64,000 bases of DNA from Capnocytophaga cynodegmi DSM 19736 (GCF_000379185.1 NZ_KB900738.1:52528-116527); one strand, 5' to 3'; positions 23,462 to 33,092 are shown, numbered from the stretch's first letter. A program made the numbers and translations. The notes: generated by a model from the letters alone, not told the origin.

Positions 23462-24910
23462 ATGAACCTAAAAGATATATTACAAAACATAGAAATCATC
23501 TCCCTTTCGGGGGAAATCAATACCCAAGTAGGTGATTTGGTGCAAGACTCGCGGTTAATTAAGCAAGGCGATGTATTCGTTGCTATAAAAGGTACGGCAT
23601 CAGACGGACATCAATTCATTAGCAAAGCCATCGAAATGGGAGCAAAAGTCATCGTTTGTGAGGAGATTCCGCAAGAAACTATTTCGGAAATTGTTTATGT
23701 AAAAGTAAAGGATAGCGTTTCCGCTTTGGCAACGATGGCGAGTAATTTTTACGGAAATCCATCAGAAAAACTCAAGTTAGTGGGGATAACAGGCACAAAC
23801 GGAAAAACCACCACCACGAGTTTGCTATATCAATTGTTTAGAAAAGTGGGCTACAAAGTGGGACTGATTTCCACCATCGCCATTTATGTTGATGAGCAGA
23901 AGTACGATACCAAAAACACTACACCCGACATTCTTACATTGAACAAATATCTGAAAATGATGGTCGATGCAGGTTGTGAATATTGCTTTATGGAAGTGAG
24001 TTCGCACGGCGTGGAGCAACGACGCATCGAAGGCTTACAATTTGCAGGGGGCGTGTTTACGAATCTCACACACGACCATTTGGATTATCACCAAACCTTT
24101 GCCAACTATCGTGATGCCAAAAAGAAGTTTTTCGACCAATTGCCCAAAACAGCTTTTGCTCTTACCAATATCGACGATAAAAATGGCAGTGTGATGTTGC
24201 AAAATACCAAAGCCCAAAAGAAATCGTACGCTCTGAAAACAATGGCGGATTATCGTTTGCAGATTTTGGAAAACCAGTTTTCGGGCTTGGTACTGAAAAT
24301 AGACGGACAGGAAGTTTGGACAAACCTCATCGGGCAGTTCAACGCTTATAATCTTTTGGCGGTTTATGCTGTCGCCGATTTGCTCAGAATCGAAAAAATT
24401 CAGAACCTAACCGCTTTGAGTACTTTGCAGTCGGTGGGCGGAAGGTTTCAGTATTTTGTTTCGAAAGACAAAATCACCGCAATTGTGGATTATGCTCACA
24501 CGCCCGACGCTTTGCAAAATGTTTTGGACACCATCAACAACATTCGCACTAAAAACGAGCAACTCATCACGGTGGTAGGCTGCGGAGGCAATCGCGACAA
24601 GAGCAAACGCCCTGTAATGGCGGATATTTCCACGAAGGAAAGTACCCGAGTAATTTTCACTTCAGACAATCCGCGAGACGAAGACCCACAAACGATTTTA
24701 GAAGAAATGGAAGTAGGCGTATCGGCAGAACATTACAAAAAATTCGTAACCATAGCCGACCGCCGTCAGGCAATAAAAACCGCTTGTCAGTTTGCTCAAT
24801 CAGGAGATATTATCCTCATTGCAGGAAAAGGACACGAAACCTATCAAGAAATCAAAGGTGAACGCACCCATTTTGATGATATGGAAGAAGTGAGGCAATT
24901 TTTAAAATAA
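23462..24910 (+). CDS. murE: UDP-MurNAc-tripeptide synthetase, meso-DAP-adding
   Basis: 482 residues from the ATG at 23462, the normal MurE start; an upstream TTG at 23408 lies inside the previous gene. The enzyme adds the third amino acid to UDP-MurNAc-Ala-Glu in the cytoplasm using ATP. The P-loop VGITGTNGKTTT, the carbamylated-lysine region and the C-terminal AGKGHETYQEI are present. The motif TSDNPRDEDP contains DNPR, the signature of meso-diaminopimelate-adding MurE. It stands isolated in the dcw cluster: 12.3 kb of accessory DNA lies before it and 2.8 kb after it, so it needs its own promoter or long read-through. Confidence 0.97.
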   Translation: MNLKDILQNIEIISLSGEINTQVGDLVQDSRLIKQGDVFVAIKGTASDGHQFISKAIEMGAKVIVCEEIPQETISEIVYVKVKDSVSALATMASNFYGNPSEKLKLVGITGTNGKTTTTSLLYQLFRKVGYKVGLISTIAIYVDEQKYDTKNTTPDILTLNKYLKMMVDAGCEYCFMEVSSHGVEQRRIEGLQFAGGVFTNLTHDHLDYHQTFANYRDAKKKFFDQLPKTAFALTNIDDKNGSVMLQNTKAQKKSYALKTMADYRLQILENQFSGLVLKIDGQEVWTNLIGQFNAYNLLAVYAVADLLRIEKIQNLTALSTLQSVGGRFQYFVSKDKITAIVDYAHTPDALQNVLDTINNIRTKNEQLITVVGCGGNRDKSKRPVMADISTKESTRVIFTSDNPRDEDPQTILEEMEVGVSAEHYKKFVTIADRRQAIKTACQFAQSGDIILIAGKGHETYQEIKGERTHFDDMEEVRQFLK

Positions 24911-24917
24911 CCAAAAT

Positions 24918-25460
24918 ATGAAACTAATCATAAATGAAAAATTATATCTCGAATTGGTACAATTATCTGATGCTGAAACCATTTTCAATACAATAGATAC
25001 ACAAAGAAAATATTTGGGCGAGTGGCTTCCGTTCGTTTCTTTTATAAAAAATGTTGCTGATGAAGAAAATTTTATAAAATCAGCTTTGGAAACGATGGAA
25101 CAGGCCAAAGAATACATCTTTTGCATTCGAAAAGAGGGCAATTTTGTTGGGCTTATCAGTTTTATCAAAACGGACAAACTCAATCAGAAAACTGAAATCG
25201 GTTATTGGATTTCAGAAACATACCAAAAACAAGGGATTGCAACCCAAGCCACCAAGCGAATATGCGAATTTGCCTTTACCGAAATGGGAATGAACCGCGT
25301 ACAAATCCGTTGTGCTGTCGGGAATTTGCCAAGCAAAAATATTCCAAAGCGATTGGGATTTACCTTTGAGGGCATCGAACGGCAAGGCGAACGCGTTTCG
25401 GAAGGTGTTTTCAGAGATTTGGAAGTGTATAGTATTTTAAAATCGGAAATGGTAGAATAA
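24918..25460 (+). CDS. GNAT acetyltransferase, RimJ/RimL type (copy B)
   Basis: 180 residues, about 80 percent identical by eye to the gene at 21177 and colinear from end to end (TEIGYWISETYQKQGIATQA; RVQIRCAVGNLPSKNIPKRL). The acetyl-CoA binding residues are kept, so both copies should be active. It begins 7 bp after murE and could be co-transcribed with it. The duplication brackets the DUF1697-Imm5-Imm5-murE stretch. Confidence 0.92.
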   Translation: MKLIINEKLYLELVQLSDAETIFNTIDTQRKYLGEWLPFVSFIKNVADEENFIKSALETMEQAKEYIFCIRKEGNFVGLISFIKTDKLNQKTEIGYWISETYQKQGIATQATKRICEFAFTEMGMNRVQIRCAVGNLPSKNIPKRLGFTFEGIERQGERVSEGVFRDLEVYSILKSEMVE

Positions 25461-25517
25461 CTCAAATTGGTTGGTAGAAACGATAAATAGTTTCAGAAAA
25501 AATATAAATAATTATAA

Positions 25518-25727
25518 ATGAATTTTTTGTTTAAAATACTGCCTTCACTTTTAAAAATAGTGGCTTGCTTGTATATTTTTTATATTTTTCTGTTTGAAAA
25601 AGACTTGAGAAGAAGTAGCCCCATAAACTGGGAAACGCTAATGATGATAGGCATTATGATTTGGTTTGTCAATATCATCAGTGACTCTTGGAAAGAAATT
25701 AAATCACTTTGGCAGAAAAGAAAATAA
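25518..25727 (+). CDS. Small membrane protein
   Basis: 69 residues with two membrane segments (ILPSLLKIVACLYIFYIFLF and MMIGIMIWFVNIISD) and a basic tail. Not recognised. It sits between GNAT copy B and the 25770 gene, with AT-rich gaps. Coding status is plausible from composition and position but not proven. Confidence 0.5.
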   Translation: MNFLFKILPSLLKIVACLYIFYIFLFEKDLRRSSPINWETLMMIGIMIWFVNIISDSWKEIKSLWQKRK

Positions 25728-25769
25728 CGTTTTTCTCCGAATTTATCAAAACAATAAATAACAAACAAA

Positions 25770-26789
25770 ATGAAACAAGAATTATATAAAAGCCTAACGA
25801 AAATTGAAGAAAGTATCGTTGGTGTTCGTCAGTTTACGATTCATAATTCGGCTTTCAAATCGAGTATTGAGGTGTATGATTATGCCTATCCGTTTGATTT
25901 TATGGAAGATATAGAGCAGTATCAAACTGAATGCAAACGAGAGGGGTATGAGAGTTTGTATCAGCTTGTTGCAGAATTTATGAAAAAGTGTAACATCACG
26001 CCTTTTGATGAATCGGAGTTAAATGAGAAAAAAAATCATACTTTTTTGCTATTTTATTTTCTGGTCAAACCTTCCGAAGAAATAAAGGAAAAAGGGTTCA
26101 ATGCCGAAGTGAGAACTTTTTTTGCCGTGCCTTTTACGGAAAATGGCGAGGAAGCATTCCAAATTTTGGTTTCGAAAAATCGTTTTAGCGGAATTGTTCA
26201 AGAAATGAAATACGCCGAGCCTCTTTCGGAGGACGATGATAAAGAGGATTGGGCGATATTTGAAAAAGCCGTAGCAATAGTAGAGCGGGAACTAAACCTC
26301 GTTACGAATGCAGAACATATCGAACTCAGTAGTTTTGACGATGCGTTGAATGATTTTGTCGCTATTGCCAATATCAAAAAGCAGAAAACCTTTAAAAATC
26401 AGTGGAAAAAGCTAAAACAAAACCCTAAAAAGTATATCGACAAAATATTAAAAGCAGGTTTTTACGGCAATGCCAATCAGCAGCAAATCAATTATGAATT
26501 TCTGCTCAAGGAACATCTCGAAACTTATAATGACGACTTTCCTATTGAGATTGATGTCCTTACGGATTATATAGAAGAACGTTTAGGAGAAAAAATTCAC
26601 ATTACCGAAGAGGATATATTGTACCCCAAAAGTATTGCCGAGAAAATCGAAAAACAAACCGATTATACCCTTTTAAATGTAGAAAATCAGCTGGGCTATT
26701 ATACTTTCTTTCTATGCCATAAAGAATATAAAGACTGGATTTTATCTCTGGCAAAGCAACTGGAACTACCAATTGACGATGATTTTTAA
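25770..26789 (+). CDS. Protein of unknown function, paralogous at its C-terminus to the protein at 15037
   Basis: 339 residues, acidic, soluble, no signal peptide. The N-terminal half has LLFYFLVKPSEEIKEKGFNA followed by EVRTFFAVPF; the C-terminal half has DDALNDFVAIANIKKQKTFK and ends QTDYTLLNVENQLGYYTFFL, which aligns with the end of the 15037 protein. The two therefore share a C-terminal domain and similar length but little N-terminal identity. Function unknown; both sit in insertions within the dcw cluster. Confidence 0.7.
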   Translation: MKQELYKSLTKIEESIVGVRQFTIHNSAFKSSIEVYDYAYPFDFMEDIEQYQTECKREGYESLYQLVAEFMKKCNITPFDESELNEKKNHTFLLFYFLVKPSEEIKEKGFNAEVRTFFAVPFTENGEEAFQILVSKNRFSGIVQEMKYAEPLSEDDDKEDWAIFEKAVAIVERELNLVTNAEHIELSSFDDALNDFVAIANIKKQKTFKNQWKKLKQNPKKYIDKILKAGFYGNANQQQINYEFLLKEHLETYNDDFPIEIDVLTDYIEERLGEKIHITEEDILYPKSIAEKIEKQTDYTLLNVENQLGYYTFFLCHKEYKDWILSLAKQLELPIDDDF

Positions 26790-26856
26790 CATTTTACATA
26801 AATACATCATATGTAAACATAATAAATAGTAAAAAATCTTTAAAACCAACAATAAT

Positions 26857-27579
26857 ATGACAAAACAAAAAATAAAAATCGCAACCCTTATAGTTCTCTT
26901 TATAGGATTATTACAATCTTGTACTGTGAATATGGAAATGACCTTTCACAAAGATGATGCTACAAGCATTCTTATGGAGTTTGACTCGAAAGAAATGATT
27001 GATATGATGCAATCAAAATCCGATTCTACGAGTAAAAAATCGAACCTTAACAAATTGTCCAAAGAATGGAAAAGCATCTACCAAATATCTGAGGAAGAAG
27101 GAAAACCTATCAGTAAAGATTCTATGGAAGTAGCTAAAAAGATTTTCTTGAAAGGTATTTACGATCAAGAACAAGAAACCGGTTTTGCTATCAAAATGGA
27201 ACGACTAACCAAAAAAGAATTAGAGGGGTTTTCTGATTCCAAAAATGAAGAGGCTAAAATGCTTTCTCCGTTCGTAAAATCGGGAACAGACTGGGATGGA
27301 AAGAGATTAGTTATCGATATGAAAGACCTCACCTCAAAAGAAGAGAAAGAGGAGCAAGAAGATAACGAGCTAAGCGATAAAATGCAAAACTTTATGAAAA
27401 TGATTGACATACAGTTCAATGTTACATTCAAATTTGATAACAGAATAGAGTCAATTAAAGGAAAGCACAGTAAGTTCAAAAAGATTGATGACCACACCGT
27501 TCAAGTGAGTTTGAAGCTCAATGAAGAACTTGATAGAAATGAAAAAAATGATGACAAAATCATCGTTGTAACTGAGTAA
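26857..27579 (+). CDS. Lipoprotein of unknown function
   Basis: 240 residues. The signal peptide IATLIVLFIGLLQSC has a lipobox with Cys at about 22. The mature part begins TVNMEMTFHKDDATSILMEF, a beta-type segment seen in several Bacteroidota lipoproteins. It then has a charged, Lys/Glu-rich middle (KEEKEEQEDNELSDKMQNFM) and a final strand NVTFKFDNRIESIKGKHSKF. No known domain recognised. It precedes mraY by 128 bp. Confidence 0.75.
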   Translation: MTKQKIKIATLIVLFIGLLQSCTVNMEMTFHKDDATSILMEFDSKEMIDMMQSKSDSTSKKSNLNKLSKEWKSIYQISEEEGKPISKDSMEVAKKIFLKGIYDQEQETGFAIKMERLTKKELEGFSDSKNEEAKMLSPFVKSGTDWDGKRLVIDMKDLTSKEEKEEQEDNELSDKMQNFMKMIDIQFNVTFKFDNRIESIKGKHSKFKKIDDHTVQVSLKLNEELDRNEKNDDKIIVVTE

Positions 27580-27707
27580 TTTTTTGTAGAAACTATCAAT
27601 TAATTGCTCGGAAAGAAGCCACATCTTTTCTATTGTATGGGCATAAAAGGCAAAAATATTAATCCCGAATAGGAACAAACCCCTATTCCCTAATTACTGA
27701 TAACTAA

Positions 27708-28922
27708 ATGTTATATTATTTATTTGATTATTTAGAAAAAGAATACAATTTGGCGGGAGCAGGATTGTTTCAATACCTTTCGTTCCGTGCGGGGATTGCG
27801 GCGATTCTCTCACTTTTAATTGCTACCATCTTCGGAAAGAAAATTATCCGTAGGCTGTACGCACTTCAGGTGGGAGAAACCATTCGTGATTTAGGTCTGC
27901 AAGGACAGAACGAAAAAGCAGGAACACCTACAATGGGAGGCGTGATTATCATCTTGGCAACACTTGTACCGGTGCTTCTGTTTGCTGATCTGGCAAATGT
28001 GTACATCATTTTACTCATAGTTTCAATGATTTGGATGGGAGTTATCGGGTTTGCGGACGACTACATCAAGGTTTTTAGAAAAAACAAAGACGGACTCAAA
28101 GGCAAATTCAAAGTTTTAGGGCAAATAGGTCTCGGACTTTTTGTCGGAGCGATGCTTTATTTCAACCCTAATGTAACCGTGAAGAACGAAAGCACAAAAG
28201 CAAGTACAGTAACCGAAGTTCAAATTCAGCAAGAAGAAATAAAATCTACCAAAACCACTATTCCGTTTATGAAAAACAACGAATTTGACTATGCCGACCT
28301 GATTTCGTGGGCAGGTGAAGGAAGTAAAGACTGGGTTTGGATGGTTTTTATTCCGATAGTTATTTTAATTGTGACGGCAGTCTCCAACGGAGCTAACCTC
28401 ACCGACGGAATTGACGGACTGGCAGCAGGAAGTTCGGCAATCATTGTGCTAACACTCGGGATTTTCGCTTGGGTATCGGGGAATATCATTTTTTCGCAGT
28501 ACCTCAACATAATGTATATCCCCAACGTAGGAGAAATAACCATCTTCATCGCTGCATTTGCTGGGGCTCTCATCGGATTTTTGTGGTATAACACCTATCC
28601 TGCTCAGGTTTTTATGGGCGATACAGGCAGCCTGACCATTGGGGGTGTAATTGCTGTGATTGCCATTTCAGTTCGTAAGGAATTGCTCATTCCGTTGCTG
28701 TGTGGTATCTTCCTGATTGAAAATCTATCGGTTATGATGCAAGTTTCTTACTTCAAATACACAAAAAAGAAGTATGGCGAGGGCAAACGCATCTTCCTGA
28801 TGTCGCCTTTGCATCATCATTATCAGAAAAAAGGCTATCACGAAAGTAAAATTGTGATGCGATTCCTAATTGTGGGCATCATTCTGGCAATAATGTCCTT
28901 CGTGACCTTAAAAATTAGGTAA
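27708..28922 (+). CDS. mraY: Phospho-MurNAc-pentapeptide transferase
   Basis: 404 residues with about ten membrane segments. MraY transfers phospho-MurNAc-pentapeptide to undecaprenyl phosphate to make lipid I. Diagnostic motifs include [47 protein letters not shown] and the C-terminal [12 protein letters not shown]. It is longer than the usual 360 residues because of a soluble insertion (about 160-205, with [15 protein letters not shown]), which is common in Bacteroidota. Accessory genes lie on both sides, so it is isolated from murE and murD. Confidence 0.97.
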   Translation: MLYYLFDYLEKEYNLAGAGLFQYLSFRAGIAAILSLLIATIFGKKIIRRLYALQVGETIRDLGLQGQNEKAGTPTMGGVIIILATLVPVLLFADLANVYIILLIVSMIWMGVIGFADDYIKVFRKNKDGLKGKFKVLGQIGLGLFVGAMLYFNPNVTVKNESTKASTVTEVQIQQEEIKSTKTTIPFMKNNEFDYADLISWAGEGSKDWVWMVFIPIVILIVTAVSNGANLTDGIDGLAAGSSAIIVLTLGIFAWVSGNIIFSQYLNIMYIPNVGEITIFIAAFAGALIGFLWYNTYPAQVFMGDTGSLTIGGVIAVIAISVRKELLIPLLCGIFLIENLSVMMQVSYFKYTKKKYGEGKRIFLMSPLHHHYQKKGYHESKIVMRFLIVGIILAIMSFVTLKIR

Positions 28923-28991
28923 TCGAAGTTCAGAAAGAAGTTCTTTATCGCTATAAAGAATAGAAAAAAGTCCGTAAAACAGAGAAAACGA

Positions 28992-29669
28992 ATGATAAAT
29001 CTGCTAAAATATTCGTCTTTAACACAGAAAATGTTTTCCGATGCAAAGAAAAGGGAAAATAGTATCTACAAAAGGTGTAAAGATAGCACTCAAATTGCAG
29101 GATTTTCCTCCCAAGGCGAACTAATTATCATTGGGAGGAAGTATTACTATCACTTTAACGAGGTAAAATCCGAATATCAGAAGGAATTGCATAACATTTT
29201 CTCTTCCGAATGGAAAAATGAATTGTATTATGGCTTTGCTAAGTTTTATGCCAAGAGCATCAAGCAAGAAAAGAAGCTCTATGTGTTGATACTTTTGGGA
29301 ATAAACACAGAAAAACTTTCAGAAGAGAACCTACAAGAGGCAAAAGACATCGGATTTGAGAAAAAAGGTAGCATTTTTTGCGAAGAAGACACAGGAAATT
29401 TCATATATAAGTCAATTCACATTGCCGGAAAGTTCGCACCGAAGCGACAATGGAAAGAAAAGCTAAAAAATGAATTTCCGCTGAAGCAAAAATTTCATTT
29501 TACAATAGAAAAAGAATCGAAATTACCCAAAATAGGAATGTATGTAAAAGCCATCGTGTTGTTGCCTTTTGCTTTATTGTCCGATTTGATAGCAATCACC
29601 TTATTATATGGAACAATTGGGCTTGTTTTTCTCATTCTAAAGCTAAAAAATCTTTTAAAGAAGGATTAA
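28992..29669 (+). CDS. Protein of unknown function with C-terminal membrane segments
   Basis: 225 residues. A polar N-terminal about 180 residues contains EYQKELHNIFSSEWKNELYY and KLYVLILLGINTEKLSEENL. It is followed by one or two hydrophobic helices (VKAIVLLPFALLSDLIAITL; YGTIGLVFLILKL) and a Lys-rich end. Not recognised. It forms the third dcw interruption together with the 21-bp array and the lipoprotein that follow. Confidence 0.65.
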   Translation: MINLLKYSSLTQKMFSDAKKRENSIYKRCKDSTQIAGFSSQGELIIIGRKYYYHFNEVKSEYQKELHNIFSSEWKNELYYGFAKFYAKSIKQEKKLYVLILLGINTEKLSEENLQEAKDIGFEKKGSIFCEEDTGNFIYKSIHIAGKFAPKRQWKEKLKNEFPLKQKFHFTIEKESKLPKIGMYVKAIVLLPFALLSDLIAITLLYGTIGLVFLILKLKNLLKKD

Positions 29670-29701
29670 ATCAACAAAAATATACAGATATAACAGAAAA
29701 T

Positions 29702-29827
29702 TGAGATTGTAGAATAGAAAATTAAGTCCGTAGAATACAAAATAAAGCTCGTACAGAACAAAATGAAGTCAGTACAATGCAAAATAAAGTCAGTACAATA
29801 CAATATAAAGTGCGTACAGAGCAAAAT
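29702..29827 (+). repeat. Tandem array of six 21-bp units (array C)
   Basis: Six contiguous units of exactly 21 bp; the last four are close to RAAGTNCGTACARARCAAAA plus T, and the first two are more diverged. The same unit in the same register occurs on the opposite strand at 58279-58383. One frame is open through it, which makes the lipoprotein gene downstream look longer than it is. Confidence 0.9.
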
Positions 29828-29867
29828 GAAGCAAAAAACAATTAATAATTTTAATATAAAAGAAAAA

Positions 29868-30413
29868 ATGAAACAAAAAATACTATTCATCATACTTTGT
29901 GCAAACATTTTTGCCTCGTGTGAGAACGTCAATCAATTGGTAAATAACATCAGTAACGAAATATCGGAAAGCTCTGAATGCATTGAGACAGAAATTTCTA
30001 AAAGTACAAACCAAATTAAAGACGAAGTTTTGAAAAACGTCAATTTGGAAGCCATCACCAACGAGTTACTGAACGTTAAGCATCTGGAAAGTATCGAAAA
30101 TGTAGCTTTAAAGGTAGTTGAATATCAAAATATTGCTGAGAGAATTTCTCTTCTGCAGGAAAACATCACTGGAGGAGAGTTAGGAGCGTTGGAAATACTC
30201 GCAATCACGCAGTTTACTAAAAATGCTCAGCAAGAACTTATGAAATTAAAGGAAGGAAATACCTCAATTGAAACCAAAAAGAAGATAGACTCTCTTTTAA
30301 TTAACTATGAAAATGTTTTAAACAACTATTCTCAGCAAAATATAAGGGGAAATAGTGAATTTAATAATCGTTTTCAGGAAGATATGGAAGAAGACAAAGA
30401 CTTTGATAACTAA
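29868..30413 (+). CDS. Lipoprotein of unknown function downstream of array C
   Basis: 181 residues from the ATG at 29868. This start gives a lipoprotein signal peptide (KQKILFIILCANIFASC, lipobox FASC), whereas an ATG at 29763 would begin inside the repeat array and bury the signal. The mature part is a long helical protein (NQLVNNISNEISESSECIET, then LEAITNELLNVKHLESIENV), consistent with a coiled-coil envelope protein. No family recognised. The array ends 40 bp before the start. Confidence 0.7.
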   Translation: MKQKILFIILCANIFASCENVNQLVNNISNEISESSECIETEISKSTNQIKDEVLKNVNLEAITNELLNVKHLESIENVALKVVEYQNIAERISLLQENITGGELGALEILAITQFTKNAQQELMKLKEGNTSIETKKKIDSLLINYENVLNNYSQQNIRGNSEFNNRFQEDMEEDKDFDN

Positions 30414-30467
30414 CTTAACAATCAATGTATGAAAAATGACATCGATTTATAGTTCAAAATATAAAAA

Positions 30468-31802
30468 ATGAAAAAATTAGTAATTTTAGGAGGAGGCGAA
30501 AGCGGTGTTGGGGCTGCAATTCTTGGTAAAAAGAAGCATTGGGATGTGTTTCTGTCCGACAAAGGCAAGGTAGCAACCAAATATGCTGAGGTACTCAATC
30601 AACATACCATTCGGTGGGAGGAAAATAAGCATACCGAAAGTGAAATCCTCTCGGCAGATTGTATCATAAAGAGTCCAGGAATTCCCGATACGGTAGAAAT
30701 TATCAAAAAAGCAAAGGAAAAACATATCGAAATTATTTCCGAAATTGAATTTGCCTATCGCTATACCAAAGGAAAGATTATTGCCATCACAGGTAGCAAC
30801 GGAAAGACTACCACAACCAGCCTAACGTATCACATTCTGAAAGAAAGCGGGCTTAATGTGGGCGTAGCAGGAAACATCGGGAAGAGTTTTGCTCAAATGG
30901 TAGCGGAAGATGATAAAGAATATTATGTTTTGGAAATCAGCAGTTTTCAACTGGACGGAATTACGAGTTTTAAGCCGCACATCGCCATCTTGCTGAACAT
31001 CACCCCCGACCATCTGGACAGATACGATTATAAAATGAAGAATTACATCGCGTCGAAATTCAGAATTACCGAAAATCAGGACGAAAACGATTATTTCATC
31101 TACGATGCTGACGACCCTATTATCGAACAATACTTGAAAAACCATTCCATTAAAGCTCGGAAGATTCTATTTTCTTTAGAAAAGGAACAAAAAGAAGGAG
31201 CATTTTTTAAAAATAATACAATTTATACTATGATTGACAATAAAACTATTGAATTTGAAGTAGAAAGCACCTCACTAAGAGGAAAACACAACGCCAAAAA
31301 CTCAATGGCAGGTTCCGTTGCCTCCCGATTATTGAACGTTAGGAAGCAATCTATTCGCGAAAGCTTAAAAGGCTTCGTGGGTGAGCCGCATCGTTTGGAA
31401 GAAGTGAAAACAGTGGAAGGCGTGACCTACATCAATGACTCCAAAGCCACAAATGTGAACTCGGTGTTCTTCGCTCTGGACACAATGAAAACGCCCGTAG
31501 TATGGATTGTTGGCGGTGTGGACAAAGGCAACGACTACTCTCCCCTACTTCCTTACGTACACGAGAAAGTGAGAGCAATCGTCTGCTTAGGGAAAGATAA
31601 TTCGCCTATCTTGAAATCTTTTGGAAACGTCATTGATAACATCGTAGAGACCCAAAGTATGGAAGAGGCTGTATCTCTTTCAAAACAATTTGCAAAAAAC
31701 GGAGATACTGTGCTACTTTCACCTGCGTGTGCGAGTTTTGACTTGTTCAAAAATTATGAAGAACGAGGAAATGAGTTCAAAAAAGAAGTAGAAAAACTAT
31801 AA
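30468..31802 (+). CDS. murD: UDP-N-acetylmuramoylalanine-D-glutamate ligase
   Basis: 444 residues, normal MurD length. MurD adds D-Glu to UDP-MurNAc-Ala in the cytoplasm. The N-terminal nucleotide-like domain starts KKLVILGGGESGVGAAIL. The ATP site is AITGSNGKTTTTSL, and DHLDRYDYKMKNYIASKFRI and NDSKATNVNSVFFALD carry the Mur-ligase residues; LSPACASFDLFKNYEERG is the conserved end. It begins the uninterrupted second dcw segment and ends 3 bp before ftsW. Confidence 0.97.
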   Translation: MKKLVILGGGESGVGAAILGKKKHWDVFLSDKGKVATKYAEVLNQHTIRWEENKHTESEILSADCIIKSPGIPDTVEIIKKAKEKHIEIISEIEFAYRYTKGKIIAITGSNGKTTTTSLTYHILKESGLNVGVAGNIGKSFAQMVAEDDKEYYVLEISSFQLDGITSFKPHIAILLNITPDHLDRYDYKMKNYIASKFRITENQDENDYFIYDADDPIIEQYLKNHSIKARKILFSLEKEQKEGAFFKNNTIYTMIDNKTIEFEVESTSLRGKHNAKNSMAGSVASRLLNVRKQSIRESLKGFVGEPHRLEEVKTVEGVTYINDSKATNVNSVFFALDTMKTPVVWIVGGVDKGNDYSPLLPYVHEKVRAIVCLGKDNSPILKSFGNVIDNIVETQSMEEAVSLSKQFAKNGDTVLLSPACASFDLFKNYEERGNEFKKEVEKL

Positions 31803-31805
31803 CAA

Positions 31806-33059
31806 ATGCGAAACTGGTTAGCACGAAATATAAAGGGAGATAAAGTCACTTGGGCTATCATACTGATATTTACGTTATTCTCATTTTTGGCTGTTTATAG
31901 TGCCAGTACAAATTTGGTTTACGTTATCGGTAAGGGAACCACGTTCGGACACTTTTTAAGGCACGGACTGATTGTCTTTATTGGCTTTGTCATCATTTAT
32001 GTAATTCATAAAGTTCCGTATCGTTTCTCTCGTCCAGTTTCAAAGTTAGGATTATTCCTTTCGGCTTTATTTTTGATTTTTGCCGCTCTTAAAGGAACCA
32101 CCATTGAAGGAGCCAATGCCAGTCGATGGATTCAAGTGCCTTTTGTGGGTATTTCATTTCAGCCTTCTACGTTTGCTTTGGTTATGCTGATGACGTATGT
32201 AGCCTCGTATTTAGCTGAAAATTATGGTAAAAAGCCTACATTCTCGGAATCTTTTCTTCCTTTGTGGCTGCCTGTGGCGATTATCCTTGGGCTTATCGTG
32301 CCTTCTAACCTTTCTACGGCTGTACTGGGAGCAGGTTCGGTAGGGATTTTAACTTTTATTGGGCGACATCCTCTGAAAAATATCTTTACGGCTCTGAGTA
32401 TCGGTATAGCTCTTATGGCAATTTTCATTCTTACAGTGAAAGCATTTCCTGATAATTTTAAAAACACGCGGGTAAGCACTTGGGTAAGCCGTATTGAATC
32501 CTTTACAGCAGGAGAAGACGAGAAAGAAGGTTATCAAATTGAACGAGCTAAAATGGCTATTGCAAAAGGCGGACTAATGGGTGAAGGAGCTGGAAAAAGC
32601 ACGATGAAAAACTTTCTACCACAGAGTTCTTCCGATTTTATTTATGCTATTATTACGGAAGAATATGGCTCGTTTGGGGCGTTAGTCATAATGGCTCTTT
32701 ATGTACTTTTACTTTTGCGGATTGTCATCATTTCTCAAAATGCAAGAACGATATTTGGGCAGTTATTGGTTTTGGGAGTCGGTTTCCCAATTATTCTACA
32801 AGCCCTCATAAATATGGGAGTTGCGGTAGAATTATTTCCCGTTACGGGACAGAACTTACCGCTTATTAGTAGTGGAGGAACTTCCATTTGGATGACGTGT
32901 TTGGCATTAGGATTAATTCTTTCAGTGAGTACAAGCAAACGCAATAATAAACAACAAGCTATGGAAAAAGACAAAAACTTAGCCGAAGTTGAAGAGGAAC
33001 TAGCTGAAGAAATTATGGAAGAAATCCAAAAGGCGGAAAAAAAGAAATTGGTAAAATAG
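31806..33059 (+). CDS. ftsW: Septal peptidoglycan glycosyltransferase FtsW
   Basis: 417 residues with about ten membrane helices. SEDS-family motifs include GANASRWIQVPFVGISFQPS with F.QPSE-like PSTFALVML, then GEGAGKSTMKNFLPQSSSDF and the C-terminal TGQNLPLISSGGTSIWM. It polymerises septal glycan with FtsI. It follows murD by 3 bp and precedes murG by 33 bp; the charged C-terminal tail (EEVEEELAEEIMEEIQKAEK-like) is cytoplasmic. Confidence 0.96.
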   Translation: MRNWLARNIKGDKVTWAIILIFTLFSFLAVYSASTNLVYVIGKGTTFGHFLRHGLIVFIGFVIIYVIHKVPYRFSRPVSKLGLFLSALFLIFAALKGTTIEGANASRWIQVPFVGISFQPSTFALVMLMTYVASYLAENYGKKPTFSESFLPLWLPVAIILGLIVPSNLSTAVLGAGSVGILTFIGRHPLKNIFTALSIGIALMAIFILTVKAFPDNFKNTRVSTWVSRIESFTAGEDEKEGYQIERAKMAIAKGGLMGEGAGKSTMKNFLPQSSSDFIYAIITEEYGSFGALVIMALYVLLLLRIVIISQNARTIFGQLLVLGVGFPIILQALINMGVAVELFPVTGQNLPLISSGGTSIWMTCLALGLILSVSTSKRNNKQQAMEKDKNLAEVEEELAEEIMEEIQKAEKKKLVK

Positions 33060-33092
33060 TTTAAATTTTAATACTCAAACATTCAAACTATT

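Noticed and set aside
29763..29867. ATG at 29763 as start of the lipoprotein gene
   Set aside because: The added 35 residues are a translation of the 21-bp repeats and would bury the lipoprotein signal peptide that begins at 29868.
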